Assembly (NCBI GenBank): GCA_964373495.1
Contig: CAYJUW010000004.1
Span: 1 to 33,812 of the forward strand
DNA from: JACQMJ01 sp964373495
Lineage (GTDB): Bacteria > Patescibacteriota > Minisyncoccia > Sungbacterales > SURF-37
Direction of reading: 5' to 3'
Length of the DNA: 33,812 nucleotides
In this document: piece after piece, positions 1 through 7,557 of the stretch
How the letters are laid out: each line of letters begins with the position of its first letter
Position numbering within the stretch: position 1 is the stretch's first letter
Program-made: the position numbers and the translations under genes
The notes under the pieces: generated by a model
Databases searched by the model: none
The model's input: only the letters and a program-made list of their open reading frames with translations
Told to the model about the DNA's origin: nothing

Positions 1-34
1 CTTCACCCGCCGAAGTTCCGCTGAAAGCGGGACG

Positions 35-58
35 AAGGAGGGTTACCATGTTTGTTTG
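35..58 (+). promoter_or_regulatory. Shine-Dalgarno and ambiguous start of the DegT-family gene
   Basis: AAGGAGGG (35-42) lies 5 nt before an ATG at 48. That ATG reads only three codons (M-F-V) before a TGA at 57-59. The long frame opens with TTG at 52, 9 nt from the same ribosome site. Bases 51-58 are TTTG repeated twice; with a single TTTG the ATG at 48 would be in frame with the long ORF. Either the TTG is the true start, or a 4-bp duplication (real or an assembly error) separated the ATG from its gene. An in-frame ATG at 76 is also possible. Confidence 0.6.
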
Positions 59-1419
59 AGCTCAACGGGAAAAGTATGAGGGATCCTATCGAGCACAATC
101 CAGAGCCCGGCGAACGCTACATCATCACCAATGACGGCCACCCCCGCTCGGTACTCTTGCCGTTCAATGATTACACCGCGCTGGCCTTACCGCCGAGCGG
201 CCGGAGTGCGGCGCGGCGAGCTCCGTCGGGGCCGAAGCACTACCGGCTGGCCGAGGACACGATTGATGAGCAGGATATTGAGGAACTCATCGCCTGGCTG
301 CGCGAAAACCCGCGCCTGACCCAGGGCGAGCTGGTCAAAGAGTTCGAGCGTCAGTGGGCGGCGTGGATCGGTACGCGCCAGGCCGTGTTCGTCAACTCCG
401 GATCTTCGGCCAACCTCCTGATGTACTACGCGCTCCACCTCTCCGGCCGCTTGAAGAACCGGAAGGTCGTCGTGCCGGCCGTGGCCTGGGCCACCACCGT
501 GGCGCCGGCTATTCAACTCGGATTTGAGCCGGTCATGTGCGAGGCCGAGCCCGAAACCTACGGCCTGGATCCAAACTACCTCGAGGCCTTGCTCCAAAAG
601 CACGATCCGGCCGCGGTCATCATGGTTCATGTGCTCGGCGTACCCGCGAAGCTCGAAGAGATTTTAGCCCTCCGCGACCGCTACGGCTTTCACCTCATGG
701 AGGATGCCTGTGCGGCCCTCGGCTCGCGCTACGACGGCCGGCGCGTGGGCGTTTTCGGGGAACTCTCCACGTTCTCCTTTTATTTCGGCCATCAGTCATC
801 CACCATCGAGGGCGGCATGATTTGCACCGATGACGATGAGCTCGCCGACATCCTGGCCATGATCCGGTCCCACGGCTGGGCCAATGACATCGCCCCGGAA
901 AAAGAGGCGGCCCTGGTCCGGGAGCACGACGTGATTGACTTCAACCGCCGCTTCGCCTTTTACCATCCCGGTTTTAATGTCCGCTCTACGGATTTAAACG
1001 CCCGGATCGGGCTTTCGCAGATGAAAAAGATTGACTGGGTGACGAGCCGGCGCATGGGACACCATCGCCGCTACCAGGAGTTATTTTCGGGAACCGGGTT
1101 TGATTTCCAGCAAAACCCCCGCGCCGATATCGCCTCAATTTCCTTTGCCGTCATGGCCGCCTCGCGCGAGCACCGCGAGCGCATTGGCGCCGCATTGCGC
1201 CAAAACCGCATTGAGACCCGCCCCTTGGGCGGAGGCAGTATGGCCCGCCAGCCCTTCTGGACCAAGCGCTACGGGGTCCAGGCCCTGCCCATTGCCGACC
1301 GCATCCACGAAACCTGCCTCCACTTGCCCAACCACCCCGGCCTTTCGGCCGAGGACATTGGCTTCATCGGCGATACGGTGCTCGCGGTCAATCCCGATCA
1401 AGCAGCGCATGAGGTTTAG
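52..1419 (+). CDS. DegT/DnrJ/EryC1/StrS-fold PLP enzyme, probable sugar 3-dehydratase, with Phd/YefM-like N-terminal segment
   Basis: Residues 62-455 match the DegT/DnrJ/EryC1/StrS PLP fold: VNSGSSANLL for cofactor phosphate, MEDACAALGS with the pyridine-binding Asp, and YFGHQSSTIEGG. In aminotransferases of this fold a Lys stands six residues before the GG and forms the Schiff base; here that position is His247. The same change is known in GDP-4-keto-6-deoxymannose 3-dehydratase (ColD) and CDP-hexulose 3-dehydrase (E1), so I infer removal of a C3 hydroxyl from a nucleotide 4-keto sugar rather than transamination. Residues about 18-44 (GERYIITNDGHPRSVLLPF and on) resemble the beta-rich part of Phd/YefM antitoxins and are not normal for this family. 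Start TTG 52 follows the frame; ATG 76 would keep the antitoxin-like part. The sugar substrate is unknown. Confidence 0.85.
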   Translation: MFELNGKSMRDPIEHNPEPGERYIITNDGHPRSVLLPFNDYTALALPPSGRSAARRAPSGPKHYRLAEDTIDEQDIEELIAWLRENPRLTQGELVKEFERQWAAWIGTRQAVFVNSGSSANLLMYYALHLSGRLKNRKVVVPAVAWATTVAPAIQLGFEPVMCEAEPETYGLDPNYLEALLQKHDPAAVIMVHVLGVPAKLEEILALRDRYGFHLMEDACAALGSRYDGRRVGVFGELSTFSFYFGHQSSTIEGGMICTDDDELADILAMIRSHGWANDIAPEKEAALVREHDVIDFNRRFAFYHPGFNVRSTDLNARIGLSQMKKIDWVTSRRMGHHRRYQELFSGTGFDFQQNPRADIASISFAVMAASREHRERIGAALRQNRIETRPLGGGSMARQPFWTKRYGVQALPIADRIHETCLHLPNHPGLSAEDIGFIGDTVLAVNPDQAAHEV

Positions 1420-1530
1420 CCGCTCGGTGCTCGACTGGATGGCGTGCGTCACGTTCGGGCATCGAAGGGACTGCGTAACCGCGGCGCATCCACATTGACT
1501 GCACGTCGTTCACGCTTGAAACCGCCACCC

Positions 1531-1539
1531 TGGTATGGT
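1531..1539 (+). promoter_or_regulatory. Possible extended -10 promoter before the Cys-rich gene
   Basis: TGGTATGGT is an extended -10-like sequence in the 216-bp gap between the DegT gene and the next start. It resembles the TGGTATACT element at 24611. No well-spaced -35 is visible. A TATAAT at 1610-1615 is also present, but it sits so close to the ribosome site (1621-1627) that a transcript from it would lack the site. The rest of 1420-1635 shows no gene. Confidence 0.3.
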
Positions 1540-1635
1540 AGTTTTAACTATTGATGGAAGGAATTAGATAAGGTCAAGAGAAGAGTGAAAGAACGTTGAA
1601 AACTGAAAATATAATTGTCGAAGGAGGGTCTTCCT

Positions 1636-1869
1636 ATGCTAAAGTGTAGTGCGTGTGGCAGGGAGATGGTACGCGTTGGAAGCCATGAAGTCGGGGGAAT
1701 TGAGATGGTGATTATGTGTCCTCCCGATGACATGGTGATCGTGGACGGGGCTCAATGGGTTTGCCCCATTGACCATTTCTGCGATTTCTGCAATTGGAGC
1801 GACGATCTCGATCCACTTGAGGATTTGATGCGACGACTTACATCACATCCCAGAAGACCGCGGGCCTAA
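1636..1869 (+). CDS. Small Cys-rich (zinc-ribbon-like) protein of unknown function
   Basis: A 77-residue protein starting at the ATG 8 nt after a perfect AAGGAGG (1621-1627); an upstream in-frame TTG at 1615 overlaps that site and is unlikely. Two Cys pairs are visible, CSAC near the N-terminus and CDFC near residue 50, with single Cys residues between them (MCPP and VCP). This could form one or two zinc sites. The C-terminus is acidic and then Arg-rich. I do not recognise the family. It precedes the radical SAM gene by about 100 bp and may be co-transcribed with it. Base composition is less GC-rich than its neighbours. The strong ribosome site supports a real gene. Confidence 0.65.
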   Translation: MLKCSACGREMVRVGSHEVGGIEMVIMCPPDDMVIVDGAQWVCPIDHFCDFCNWSDDLDPLEDLMRRLTSHPRRPRA

Positions 1870-1922
1870 GCCCGCAGGACAGGATCCAGGACTTTGACAA
1901 CCAACGGCGCGAAACCCGCGCC
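1860..1922 (+). other. Two GC-rich hairpins in the leader of the radical SAM gene
   Basis: GCGGGC/GCCCGC (1860-1865 and 1870-1875) forms a perfect 6-bp hairpin whose CTAA loop contains part of the stop codon of the small Cys-rich gene. A second perfect 6-bp hairpin, GGCGCG/CGCGCC, lies at 1906-1911 and 1917-1922. Neither is followed by a T-run, so they are not classical terminators. They may modulate read-through or protect the mRNA; no regulatory function can be shown. Confidence 0.4.
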
Positions 1923-1967
1923 ATCGATTGCACCAACCTGAATCGTCCCAACACTAAGGAGGTCGTA

Positions 1968-4031
1968 ATGCCAACCCGTGTCGGACTAGTGCAGATCAAC
2001 GAGGAGTTCTCCGGCCAGTGGTACTTTCCCTATGCCGCAGGTCTCCTCGAGGCCTACGCCCGGCGTCACCTGCCGAATCCCGACGGCTACGAGTTCCTTC
2101 CTACTATCTTCCGGCGTGAGCGCGTGGCTGAAGCCGTGGCGCGCCTGAAGAGTGCCGACATCGTCGGCTTCACCCTCTACAGCTGGAATGAGCAGCTCTC
2201 GATGCGGATCGTCGAGCGGCTCAAGCGCGAGCGGCCGTCAACCCTCATCGTCTGCGGCGGCCCGCAGGTGCCGAGGTATGACCGACCGTGGGAGGTGGAG
2301 GAGTTCCATCAGCGCTACCCCTCCGTTGACCTCGTCGTCCATGGGGCAGGTGAGGTGCCGTTCCTCGAGATCCTCCAGCATGGTCTCTCGGGCTGGGACT
2401 CGCTGGTGTCGGTGAGTTATCGAGTTTCGGACGGCACGATCCTCCGCGCGTCTCCGGCGACACCATTCACCGACCTCAGCATGGTTCCCGACCCCTACCT
2501 CGCCGGTGTCTTCGACCCGCTCGTCGAGATGTACCCTTCAGTCAAATGGATCGGCGGACTCGAGACCAGCCGCAACTGCCACTGGGCCTGCACCTTCTGC
2601 AGCTGGCCGATGGGGCCGCTGCTGAAGCGGCCGCTCGAGGAGGTGTTCCGGACGCTCGAGCGGTGCGTCGAATACGGCACGCTCTACATCTTCATCTTCG
2701 ATCCAAACTTCGGAGTGGGGAAGGAGCGCGACGTTGCGATCGCCGAGCACCTCGCGAAGCTGAAGCGCGAGCGCGGTTTGCCGCGAGCGGTCAATGTTCA
2801 GGACGGCAAGAACATCGCCGACTGGGTCTACCACGTGCGTAAGGCCCTGATCTCGGGCGGTATCGACACCCCGGCGATTATCGCCCTCCAGTCCATTCAC
2901 CCGCCGACACTGAAAGCCATCAAGCGCATCAACATTAAGACCGAGCACTACCAGAGGAACCAGCAGCGCTTCGCCGCGGAGGGCATCTTGACGATGACTG
3001 ACCTCATCCTCGGGCTGCCCGAGGAGACGCGTGAGTCCTTCGAACACGGCGTAGGCGAGGTGATCAACTGGGGGCAGCATAACCGCATCCATTTCAACAT
3101 CCTCTCCATGACCCCGGATGCCGAGATGACGCACCGCGACCAGCGCTCGCAGCACGGCATCGAGACCGTCTGGATTCGGATGGTCAACATGCACGGTGTC
3201 ATCCCGGCGGAAGACGAGGTGCCGGAGTACCAGGAGATCGCTATCGCCACCCGCACCATGCCCCGCGAGGATTGGGTGCAGGTGCGGGCCTTCGGGTGGA
3301 TGACGAACTTCCTCCACCTCGACAAGATCCTGCAGATCCCGCTCATCGTCTGCCGCGAGGTCGGTACCGCCCGCGATGACGAGTTTGCCTCCTTCTGGCG
3401 CGAGCACGGCGTCAACCCCGCCTCCTTCCCCCTTGCCATGCAGCTCAAGGGCGGGCGACTGCGTTATAACGAGCTGATCGGCCGTTTCCTGGCTCCCGAT
3501 CTCGACCCGAGCCGCTTCCCGCTGCTCATCGAGATCCGTGACTTCTTCCTCGCCAAGGCCCGTGCGATCCAAGCGGGTGAAGTCGAGTACTGTCACTCTC
3601 CGGAGTGGCTCGACATCTACTGGCCGGCTGACGAGTACATCATGATCCGGCTCGTCCGCGAGGGCTCACTCGATCAGTTCTACGGTGAGGCCGAAGAGCT
3701 CCTGGCTGAGCACGTCGTCGTCGATCGCCGCCTCTTTCGCCAGGCCGCTGCCCTCAACCGGGCCCTCCTCAAGCTCCCCTTCCGGACTGGTGAGCATGTC
3801 GTCGAGTGCGACTGGAACGTCTTCGAGGTCTGGCGCGGCGTACTCGTCGGCCGCTTCGTCGGTATCATACCCGGCCGCCACCGCTACCGCATCGACTGGT
3901 CGAGCGCTTCCTGGGATTCGTGGGAGCGCTGGTACCGCGAGGTGGTGTGGTGGTGCAACCGAGGCGGCGATTACTTCCTGAAGCCGCAGGCCGTTGCCGC
4001 CGAGCCGGTGCCCGCTGGCCACCGCTACTAG
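1968..4031 (+). CDS. B12-binding-domain radical SAM protein
   Basis: The 687-residue protein starts at ATG 1968, 5 nt after TAAGGAGG. Residues 1-150 look like a cobalamin-binding fold (VGLVQINEEFSG; ADIVGFTLYSWN; TLIVCGGPQVP). The radical SAM cluster motif is C204-x3-C208-x2-C211 (CHWACTFC), followed by a TIM-barrel region with a DLILGLPEET segment typical of B12 radical SAM enzymes. A further 300 residues at the C-terminus, rich in Trp and charged residues, are not recognised; related proteins often carry extra domains there. Such enzymes methylate or rearrange small molecules, lipids or peptides; the substrate cannot be told from sequence. It forms its own unit with the preceding small gene and ends in a strong terminator. 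A role in modifying the surface glycan is inference from location only. Confidence 0.85.
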   Translation: MPTRVGLVQINEEFSGQWYFPYAAGLLEAYARRHLPNPDGYEFLPTIFRRERVAEAVARLKSADIVGFTLYSWNEQLSMRIVERLKRERPSTLIVCGGPQVPRYDRPWEVEEFHQRYPSVDLVVHGAGEVPFLEILQHGLSGWDSLVSVSYRVSDGTILRASPATPFTDLSMVPDPYLAGVFDPLVEMYPSVKWIGGLETSRNCHWACTFCSWPMGPLLKRPLEEVFRTLERCVEYGTLYIFIFDPNFGVGKERDVAIAEHLAKLKRERGLPRAVNVQDGKNIADWVYHVRKALISGGIDTPAIIALQSIHPPTLKAIKRINIKTEHYQRNQQRFAAEGILTMTDLILGLPEETRESFEHGVGEVINWGQHNRIHFNILSMTPDAEMTHRDQRSQHGIETVWIRMVNMHGVIPAEDEVPEYQEIAIATRTMPREDWVQVRAFGWMTNFLHLDKILQIPLIVCREVGTARDDEFASFWREHGVNPASFPLAMQLKGGRLRYNELIGRFLAPDLDPSRFPLLIEIRDFFLAKARAIQAGEVEYCHSPEWLDIYWPADEYIMIRLVREGSLDQFYGEAEELLAEHVVVDRRLFRQAAALNRALLKLPFRTGEHVVECDWNVFEVWRGVLVGRFVGIIPGRHRYRIDWSSASWDSWERWYREVVWWCNRGGDYFLKPQAVAAEPVPAGHRY

Positions 4032-4053
4032 GCAGTTCCTTCCGCCCTTTCCC

Positions 4054-4089
4054 GCCCCCACTGCAGCCGCAGCGCGGGGCTTTTTCTTT
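4054..4089 (+). terminator. Rho-independent terminator after the radical SAM gene
   Basis: Outer stem GCCCC/GGGGC (4054-4058, 4076-4080) encloses an inner stem CTGC/GCAG (4061-4064, 4069-4072) with an AGCC loop, followed by TTTTTCTTT. It lies 23 bp after the stop codon and separates this unit from the aldo/keto reductase operon. Confidence 0.8.
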
Positions 4090-4137
4090 GACCGCGGCGG
4101 TAACGGAGCGGCCCAGCGGGCGGTATAAGGAGTGCGG

Positions 4138-5118
4138 ATGCATATGCGCTATCGCACACTCGGTAATACCGGCTTGGAAGTTTCAGAAATTGGTTTCGGC
4201 GCCCTCGGCATCGGCGGCGTGTCTTCGGACATCGCCTCCTACGGGCCGACCGATGATCGCGAGTCCCTGGCAGCGCTGGAGCGCGCTTTCGCGGACGGCA
4301 TCACGTTCTACGACACCTCGCCCGATTACGGCAACGGCCGCAGCGAAGAACTCATTGGCCGAGCATTCCGCGGCAAGCGCGATGACGTGGTTATTGCCAG
4401 CAAGGTCGGCTTTGTCTCGCTCTCGCGGCCGAATGACCAGGTCGCGATCCGGGAGTCCTTGGCAGCGGTGAACATACGCCAGACCCTTGAGGGCACTCTC
4501 CGCCGGCTCCAAACCGACTACCTCGACCTGCTTCAGCTCCATAGCCCGCCGCTTGAGATTCTCCGGGACATGCCGGAGATTTTCTCGACGCTCGAGGGCC
4601 TCCGACAGGATGGCAAAATCCGCGCTTGGGGTATTTCACTCCGCTCGCCTGCCGACGGGGTTGCGGCCGTCAGCGAATTCAGCGCCCCGGTCCTGCAGGT
4701 GAATTTCAACATGATTGACCAGCGGGCGCTCGACATCGGCCTTTTGGATCTGGCGCGGGAAAAGAATGTCGGCGTCATCACCCGCACGCCCTTCAGCTAC
4801 GGCTTCCTGACCGGCAAGTATGCGGATGCGAAATTTGATCCACGCGATCATCGTTCCCAGCAGCCGCCGGAGCGGCTTGAGAAATGGGCGGCCGCCCCGC
4901 GGCTCTTCCAACCCTTCAACAATGACAAAGAGCGCACGCTCGCCCAGCTGGCCCTGCAATTCTGTCTGGCTTCGTCGAGCGTTTCAACCGTGATTCCGGG
5001 GATGATGCGGCCGGCCGAGGTTGACGAGAATTCGCGGGCGCTCGAGGTTGAGCCGCTCGGCGCGGAGGAATTCACGGCCATCCGCGAAGTGTATCGCACG
5101 CACTCGTTTTTCGGTTGA
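4138..5118 (+). CDS. Aldo/keto reductase family oxidoreductase (copy 1)
   Basis: A 326-residue NADPH-dependent aldo/keto reductase. The expected active-site tetrad is visible: Asp in FYDTSPDYGNG, Tyr in the same segment, Lys in VIASKVGF and His in LLQLHSPP. The C-terminal part retains an SSVSTVIPGMM cofactor-binding region. ATG 4138 is chosen because AAGGAG (4127-4132) lies 5 nt upstream; GTG 4132 overlaps that site and ATG 4144 is an alternative. It is first in an operon with two GT2 enzymes, an epimerase and a cytidylyltransferase, so a keto-sugar or polyol substrate is likely but unproven. A second, diverged copy is on the minus strand at 9095-10075. Confidence 0.88.
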   Translation: MHMRYRTLGNTGLEVSEIGFGALGIGGVSSDIASYGPTDDRESLAALERAFADGITFYDTSPDYGNGRSEELIGRAFRGKRDDVVIASKVGFVSLSRPNDQVAIRESLAAVNIRQTLEGTLRRLQTDYLDLLQLHSPPLEILRDMPEIFSTLEGLRQDGKIRAWGISLRSPADGVAAVSEFSAPVLQVNFNMIDQRALDIGLLDLAREKNVGVITRTPFSYGFLTGKYADAKFDPRDHRSQQPPERLEKWAAAPRLFQPFNNDKERTLAQLALQFCLASSSVSTVIPGMMRPAEVDENSRALEVEPLGAEEFTAIREVYRTHSFFG

Positions 5119-5181
5119 AACATACGGCCGGCCGTGGTAGCTTCTAACCGATCTCGGGCGTGCATGCCGTGCGCCCGCGCT

Positions 5182-5850
5182 ATGAAAACGACCCTCTTGA
5201 TTCTGACTTTGAACGAAATTGACGGCATGCGGGAGATCATGCCGCGGATCAAGCGTGAGTGGGTGAGCGATATCTTGATTGTGGACGGCGGATCCACCGA
5301 CGGCACAATCGAGTACGCGGCTGATCGCGGCTATCGCCTGCTGCATCAGCGCTCGGCCGGTCCCACCCAGGCCTACCGCGAGGCCTTGGAGGAAGTGCGC
5401 GACGGGGTCGTCATCAACTTCAGTCCGGACGGCAACTGCATTCCCGAACTCATTCCCGCGCTCGTGGCCAAAATTAGCGAGGGCTATGATATGGTCATTG
5501 CCTCCCGCTATCTCGGGGACGCCAAGAGCTACGATGACGACTTCATCACTCGGTTCGGAAACTGGTTTTTCACCAAGGCCTTCAACGTGCTTTTCGGTGG
5601 GCATTACACTGATTCGCTCAGCATGTTCCGCGCCTGGCGGCGCGAGATCGTCGAGGAGTTCCCAGCCCACCTCCCGCCGCGGGCCGGCATCGAGCCCTAC
5701 CTCAACATCCGGTGCGCCAAGCGCAAGTTGAGGGTCGCGGAAATTCCCGGGGACGAGCCCAAGCGCATCGGCGGCCAACGCAAGATGAGCCCGCTCGGCA
5801 ACGGCCTGGCCATCGTGCGGCTGATTCTCACCGAATATTTTTTTAAGTAA
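5182..5850 (+). CDS. Family 2 glycosyltransferase (copy 1)
   Basis: A 222-residue GT-A fold glycosyltransferase resembling the dolichyl/polyprenyl-phosphate mannosyltransferase group. It has LTLNEIDGM at the N-terminus, IVDGGSTDGT for nucleotide binding, and SPDGNCIPEL where family members usually carry a DxD-type metal site. No membrane helix is predicted. ATG 5182 is chosen because the paralogue at 6850 starts at the equivalent residue; in-frame ATG 5164 and GTG 5134 are possible. The two copies share long blocks (GNCIPELIP/GNSIPELIP, AKSYDDD, EIPGDEPKR) and flank the epimerase gene. The acceptor is unknown; a lipid phosphate acceptor is the family-based guess. Confidence 0.87.
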   Translation: MKTTLLILTLNEIDGMREIMPRIKREWVSDILIVDGGSTDGTIEYAADRGYRLLHQRSAGPTQAYREALEEVRDGVVINFSPDGNCIPELIPALVAKISEGYDMVIASRYLGDAKSYDDDFITRFGNWFFTKAFNVLFGGHYTDSLSMFRAWRREIVEEFPAHLPPRAGIEPYLNIRCAKRKLRVAEIPGDEPKRIGGQRKMSPLGNGLAIVRLILTEYFFK

Positions 5851-5863
5851 TTACCAATCCCGT

Positions 5864-6853
5864 ATGTATTTCCAGGGAAAAAAAATTCTCGTGGCCGGCG
5901 CGAGCGGCCTCATCGGCTCCAACCTGATTACGCGCCTCCTCAACGAGGGGGCGATGGTCCGAGCCGGCATCAATCGCCGGCCGCCGCTCATCCGGGACGA
6001 TCGCATTGAATACGTGACCGCGGATCTCACCCGCGGCGAGGAGTGCCGGCGGATCGTCGAAGGAGCAGAGCTCGTGTTCCTTTGCGCGGCCTACACCACC
6101 GGCGCTGCGGACGTGGTGAAAACTCCGCTCGCCCACGTGACGCCCAATATCTTGATCAACACCCAGATGCTTGAGGCCGCCTACCGGGCCGGGGCCAAGA
6201 AGTTTTTATGGATTTCAAGCTCCACGGCCTACCCGCCCTCCGGCGAGCGGCCGATCCGCGAGGAGGAACTTTTTTCGGGCGATCCCTACGACAAGTCCTT
6301 CTTCGCCGGCTGGATGAAGCGCTTCATGGAGGTGCTCTGTCGGATGTACGGCGAAAAGATCGAAAAACCCATGACCACGATTGTGCTCCGGCCGACCAAC
6401 GTCTACGGCCCGAACGACAAGTTTGATCCGGCGATCTCCCACGTGATCCCCGCGCTCATCCGCAAGGTGGTGGAGCGTCAGGATCCGATCGAGGTCTGGG
6501 GCACGGGCGAGGAGGTGCGCGACATGGTCTACGTGGACGACATGGTCGAGGCCATGCTCCTCGCGGCCGAGAAGGTCGAGGGCTACGGCGTATTCAACAT
6601 CGCCAGCAACCGGCCGGTGAAGATCCGCGATATTATTGAGCTCATCCTCGAGCTCGATAGCTACCGAGAGGCGCGGGTGGTCTTTGATCCGGCAAAACCA
6701 ACCACCTTCCCCATTCGCCTCCTTGATACCACCAAGGCCGAAGCAGTTCTCGGCTGGCGCGCCACAGTCCCGCTCCGCGAGGGAATTCGCCGGACGATCG
6801 AGTGGTACCGGCAGACGATCAATCAGCCGCGGCCGGTCGCCGCCGCTCTATGA
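5864..6853 (+). CDS. NAD-dependent epimerase/dehydratase (extended SDR) family protein
   Basis: A 329-residue extended SDR: GASGLIGS near residue 12 binds NAD(P); SSSTAYPPSG holds the usual catalytic Ser/Thr; LRPTNVYGPND and DMVYVDDMVEAM are typical of nucleotide-sugar epimerases. The catalytic YxxxK motif is not evident: Lys152 lies in FFAGWMKR and the residue four before it is Ala148, with Phe146-147 nearby. Either another Tyr substitutes or the reaction is atypical. The gene lies 13 bp after the first GT2 and overlaps the next GT2 by 4 bases (ATGA), implying one operon with translational coupling. A nucleotide-sugar substrate is likely; the specific sugar is not determinable. Confidence 0.85.
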   Translation: MYFQGKKILVAGASGLIGSNLITRLLNEGAMVRAGINRRPPLIRDDRIEYVTADLTRGEECRRIVEGAELVFLCAAYTTGAADVVKTPLAHVTPNILINTQMLEAAYRAGAKKFLWISSSTAYPPSGERPIREEELFSGDPYDKSFFAGWMKRFMEVLCRMYGEKIEKPMTTIVLRPTNVYGPNDKFDPAISHVIPALIRKVVERQDPIEVWGTGEEVRDMVYVDDMVEAMLLAAEKVEGYGVFNIASNRPVKIRDIIELILELDSYREARVVFDPAKPTTFPIRLLDTTKAEAVLGWRATVPLREGIRRTIEWYRQTINQPRPVAAAL

Positions 6854-7554
6854 CCGTTTCCCTGCTCATCCCGACCCTGAACGAGATCGCGGGGATGCGG
6901 GTCATCATGCCGCGGGTCAAGCGCGAGTGGGTGGACCAGATTCTGGTCATTGACGGCGGCTCCACCGACGGCACGGTGGAGTATGCGCGCCAAAACGGCT
7001 ACGAGGTCGTCGAGCAGCGCCGCAAAGGCCTCCGTCACGCCTTCACCGAGGCCCTGCCGTACATCACCGGCGAGGTGGTCATCACCTTCACGCCTGACGG
7101 CAACTCCATCCCCGAACTCATTCCGCCGCTCATGGCCAAGATGCGTGAGGGCTATGACATGGTCATTGTTTCGCGCTACTTGAACGGCGCCAAGAGCTAC
7201 GATGACGATCTCATCACCGGCTTCGGCAACTGGCTCTACACCAGGATCATCAATCTCCTTTTCCGGGCGCACTACACGGATACCATGGTCATGTACCGCG
7301 CCTACAAGACGCGGCTGATCAAGGAGCTCGAGCTTGACCGCGACGCCACCTATAAAATTCCCGAGACCATTCTCCGCACGGTGGAGGGCTGGGAGCTCAT
7401 CCTCTCGGTGCGTGCGGCGCGGCGGAAGCTCAAGGTCGGGGAGATCCCCGGCGACGAGCCCAAGCGCCTGGGCGGGGAACGCAAGCTCCAGGTCTTCCGC
7501 TGGGGGCTGGCGCATCTCTTCCACATGTTCTGGGATTTTATTTTTTGGCGATAA
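6850..7554 (+). CDS. Family 2 glycosyltransferase (copy 2)
   Basis: A 234-residue paralogue of the GT2 at 5182 with the same landmarks: LIPTLNEIAGM, VIDGGSTDGTVEY, TPDGNSIPEL, SRYLNGAKSYDDD and EIPGDEPKRLGG. It starts at the ATG overlapping the TGA of the epimerase gene (ATGA), so translation is probably coupled. Like copy 1 it has PDGN where many GT2 enzymes show DxD. The C-terminus ends in an aromatic stretch (FHMFWDFIFW) that may touch the membrane. Two GT2 copies around one epimerase suggest duplication followed by divergence, perhaps adding two similar residues. Confidence 0.87.
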   Translation: MTVSLLIPTLNEIAGMRVIMPRVKREWVDQILVIDGGSTDGTVEYARQNGYEVVEQRRKGLRHAFTEALPYITGEVVITFTPDGNSIPELIPPLMAKMREGYDMVIVSRYLNGAKSYDDDLITGFGNWLYTRIINLLFRAHYTDTMVMYRAYKTRLIKELELDRDATYKIPETILRTVEGWELILSVRAARRKLKVGEIPGDEPKRLGGERKLQVFRWGLAHLFHMFWDFIFWR

Positions 7555-7557
7555 ACT

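Noticed and set aside
1596..1615. TTGAAA and TATAAT before the small Cys-rich gene as a promoter
   Set aside because: The spacer is only 8 bp, and a start from this TATAAT would fall inside or after the ribosome site.
2538..3596. A 352-codon open frame on the minus strand opposite the radical SAM gene
   Set aside because: It is the antisense shadow of a GC-rich gene: its product is low-complexity and shows no domain, while the plus strand has a complete radical SAM protein with a ribosome site and terminator.
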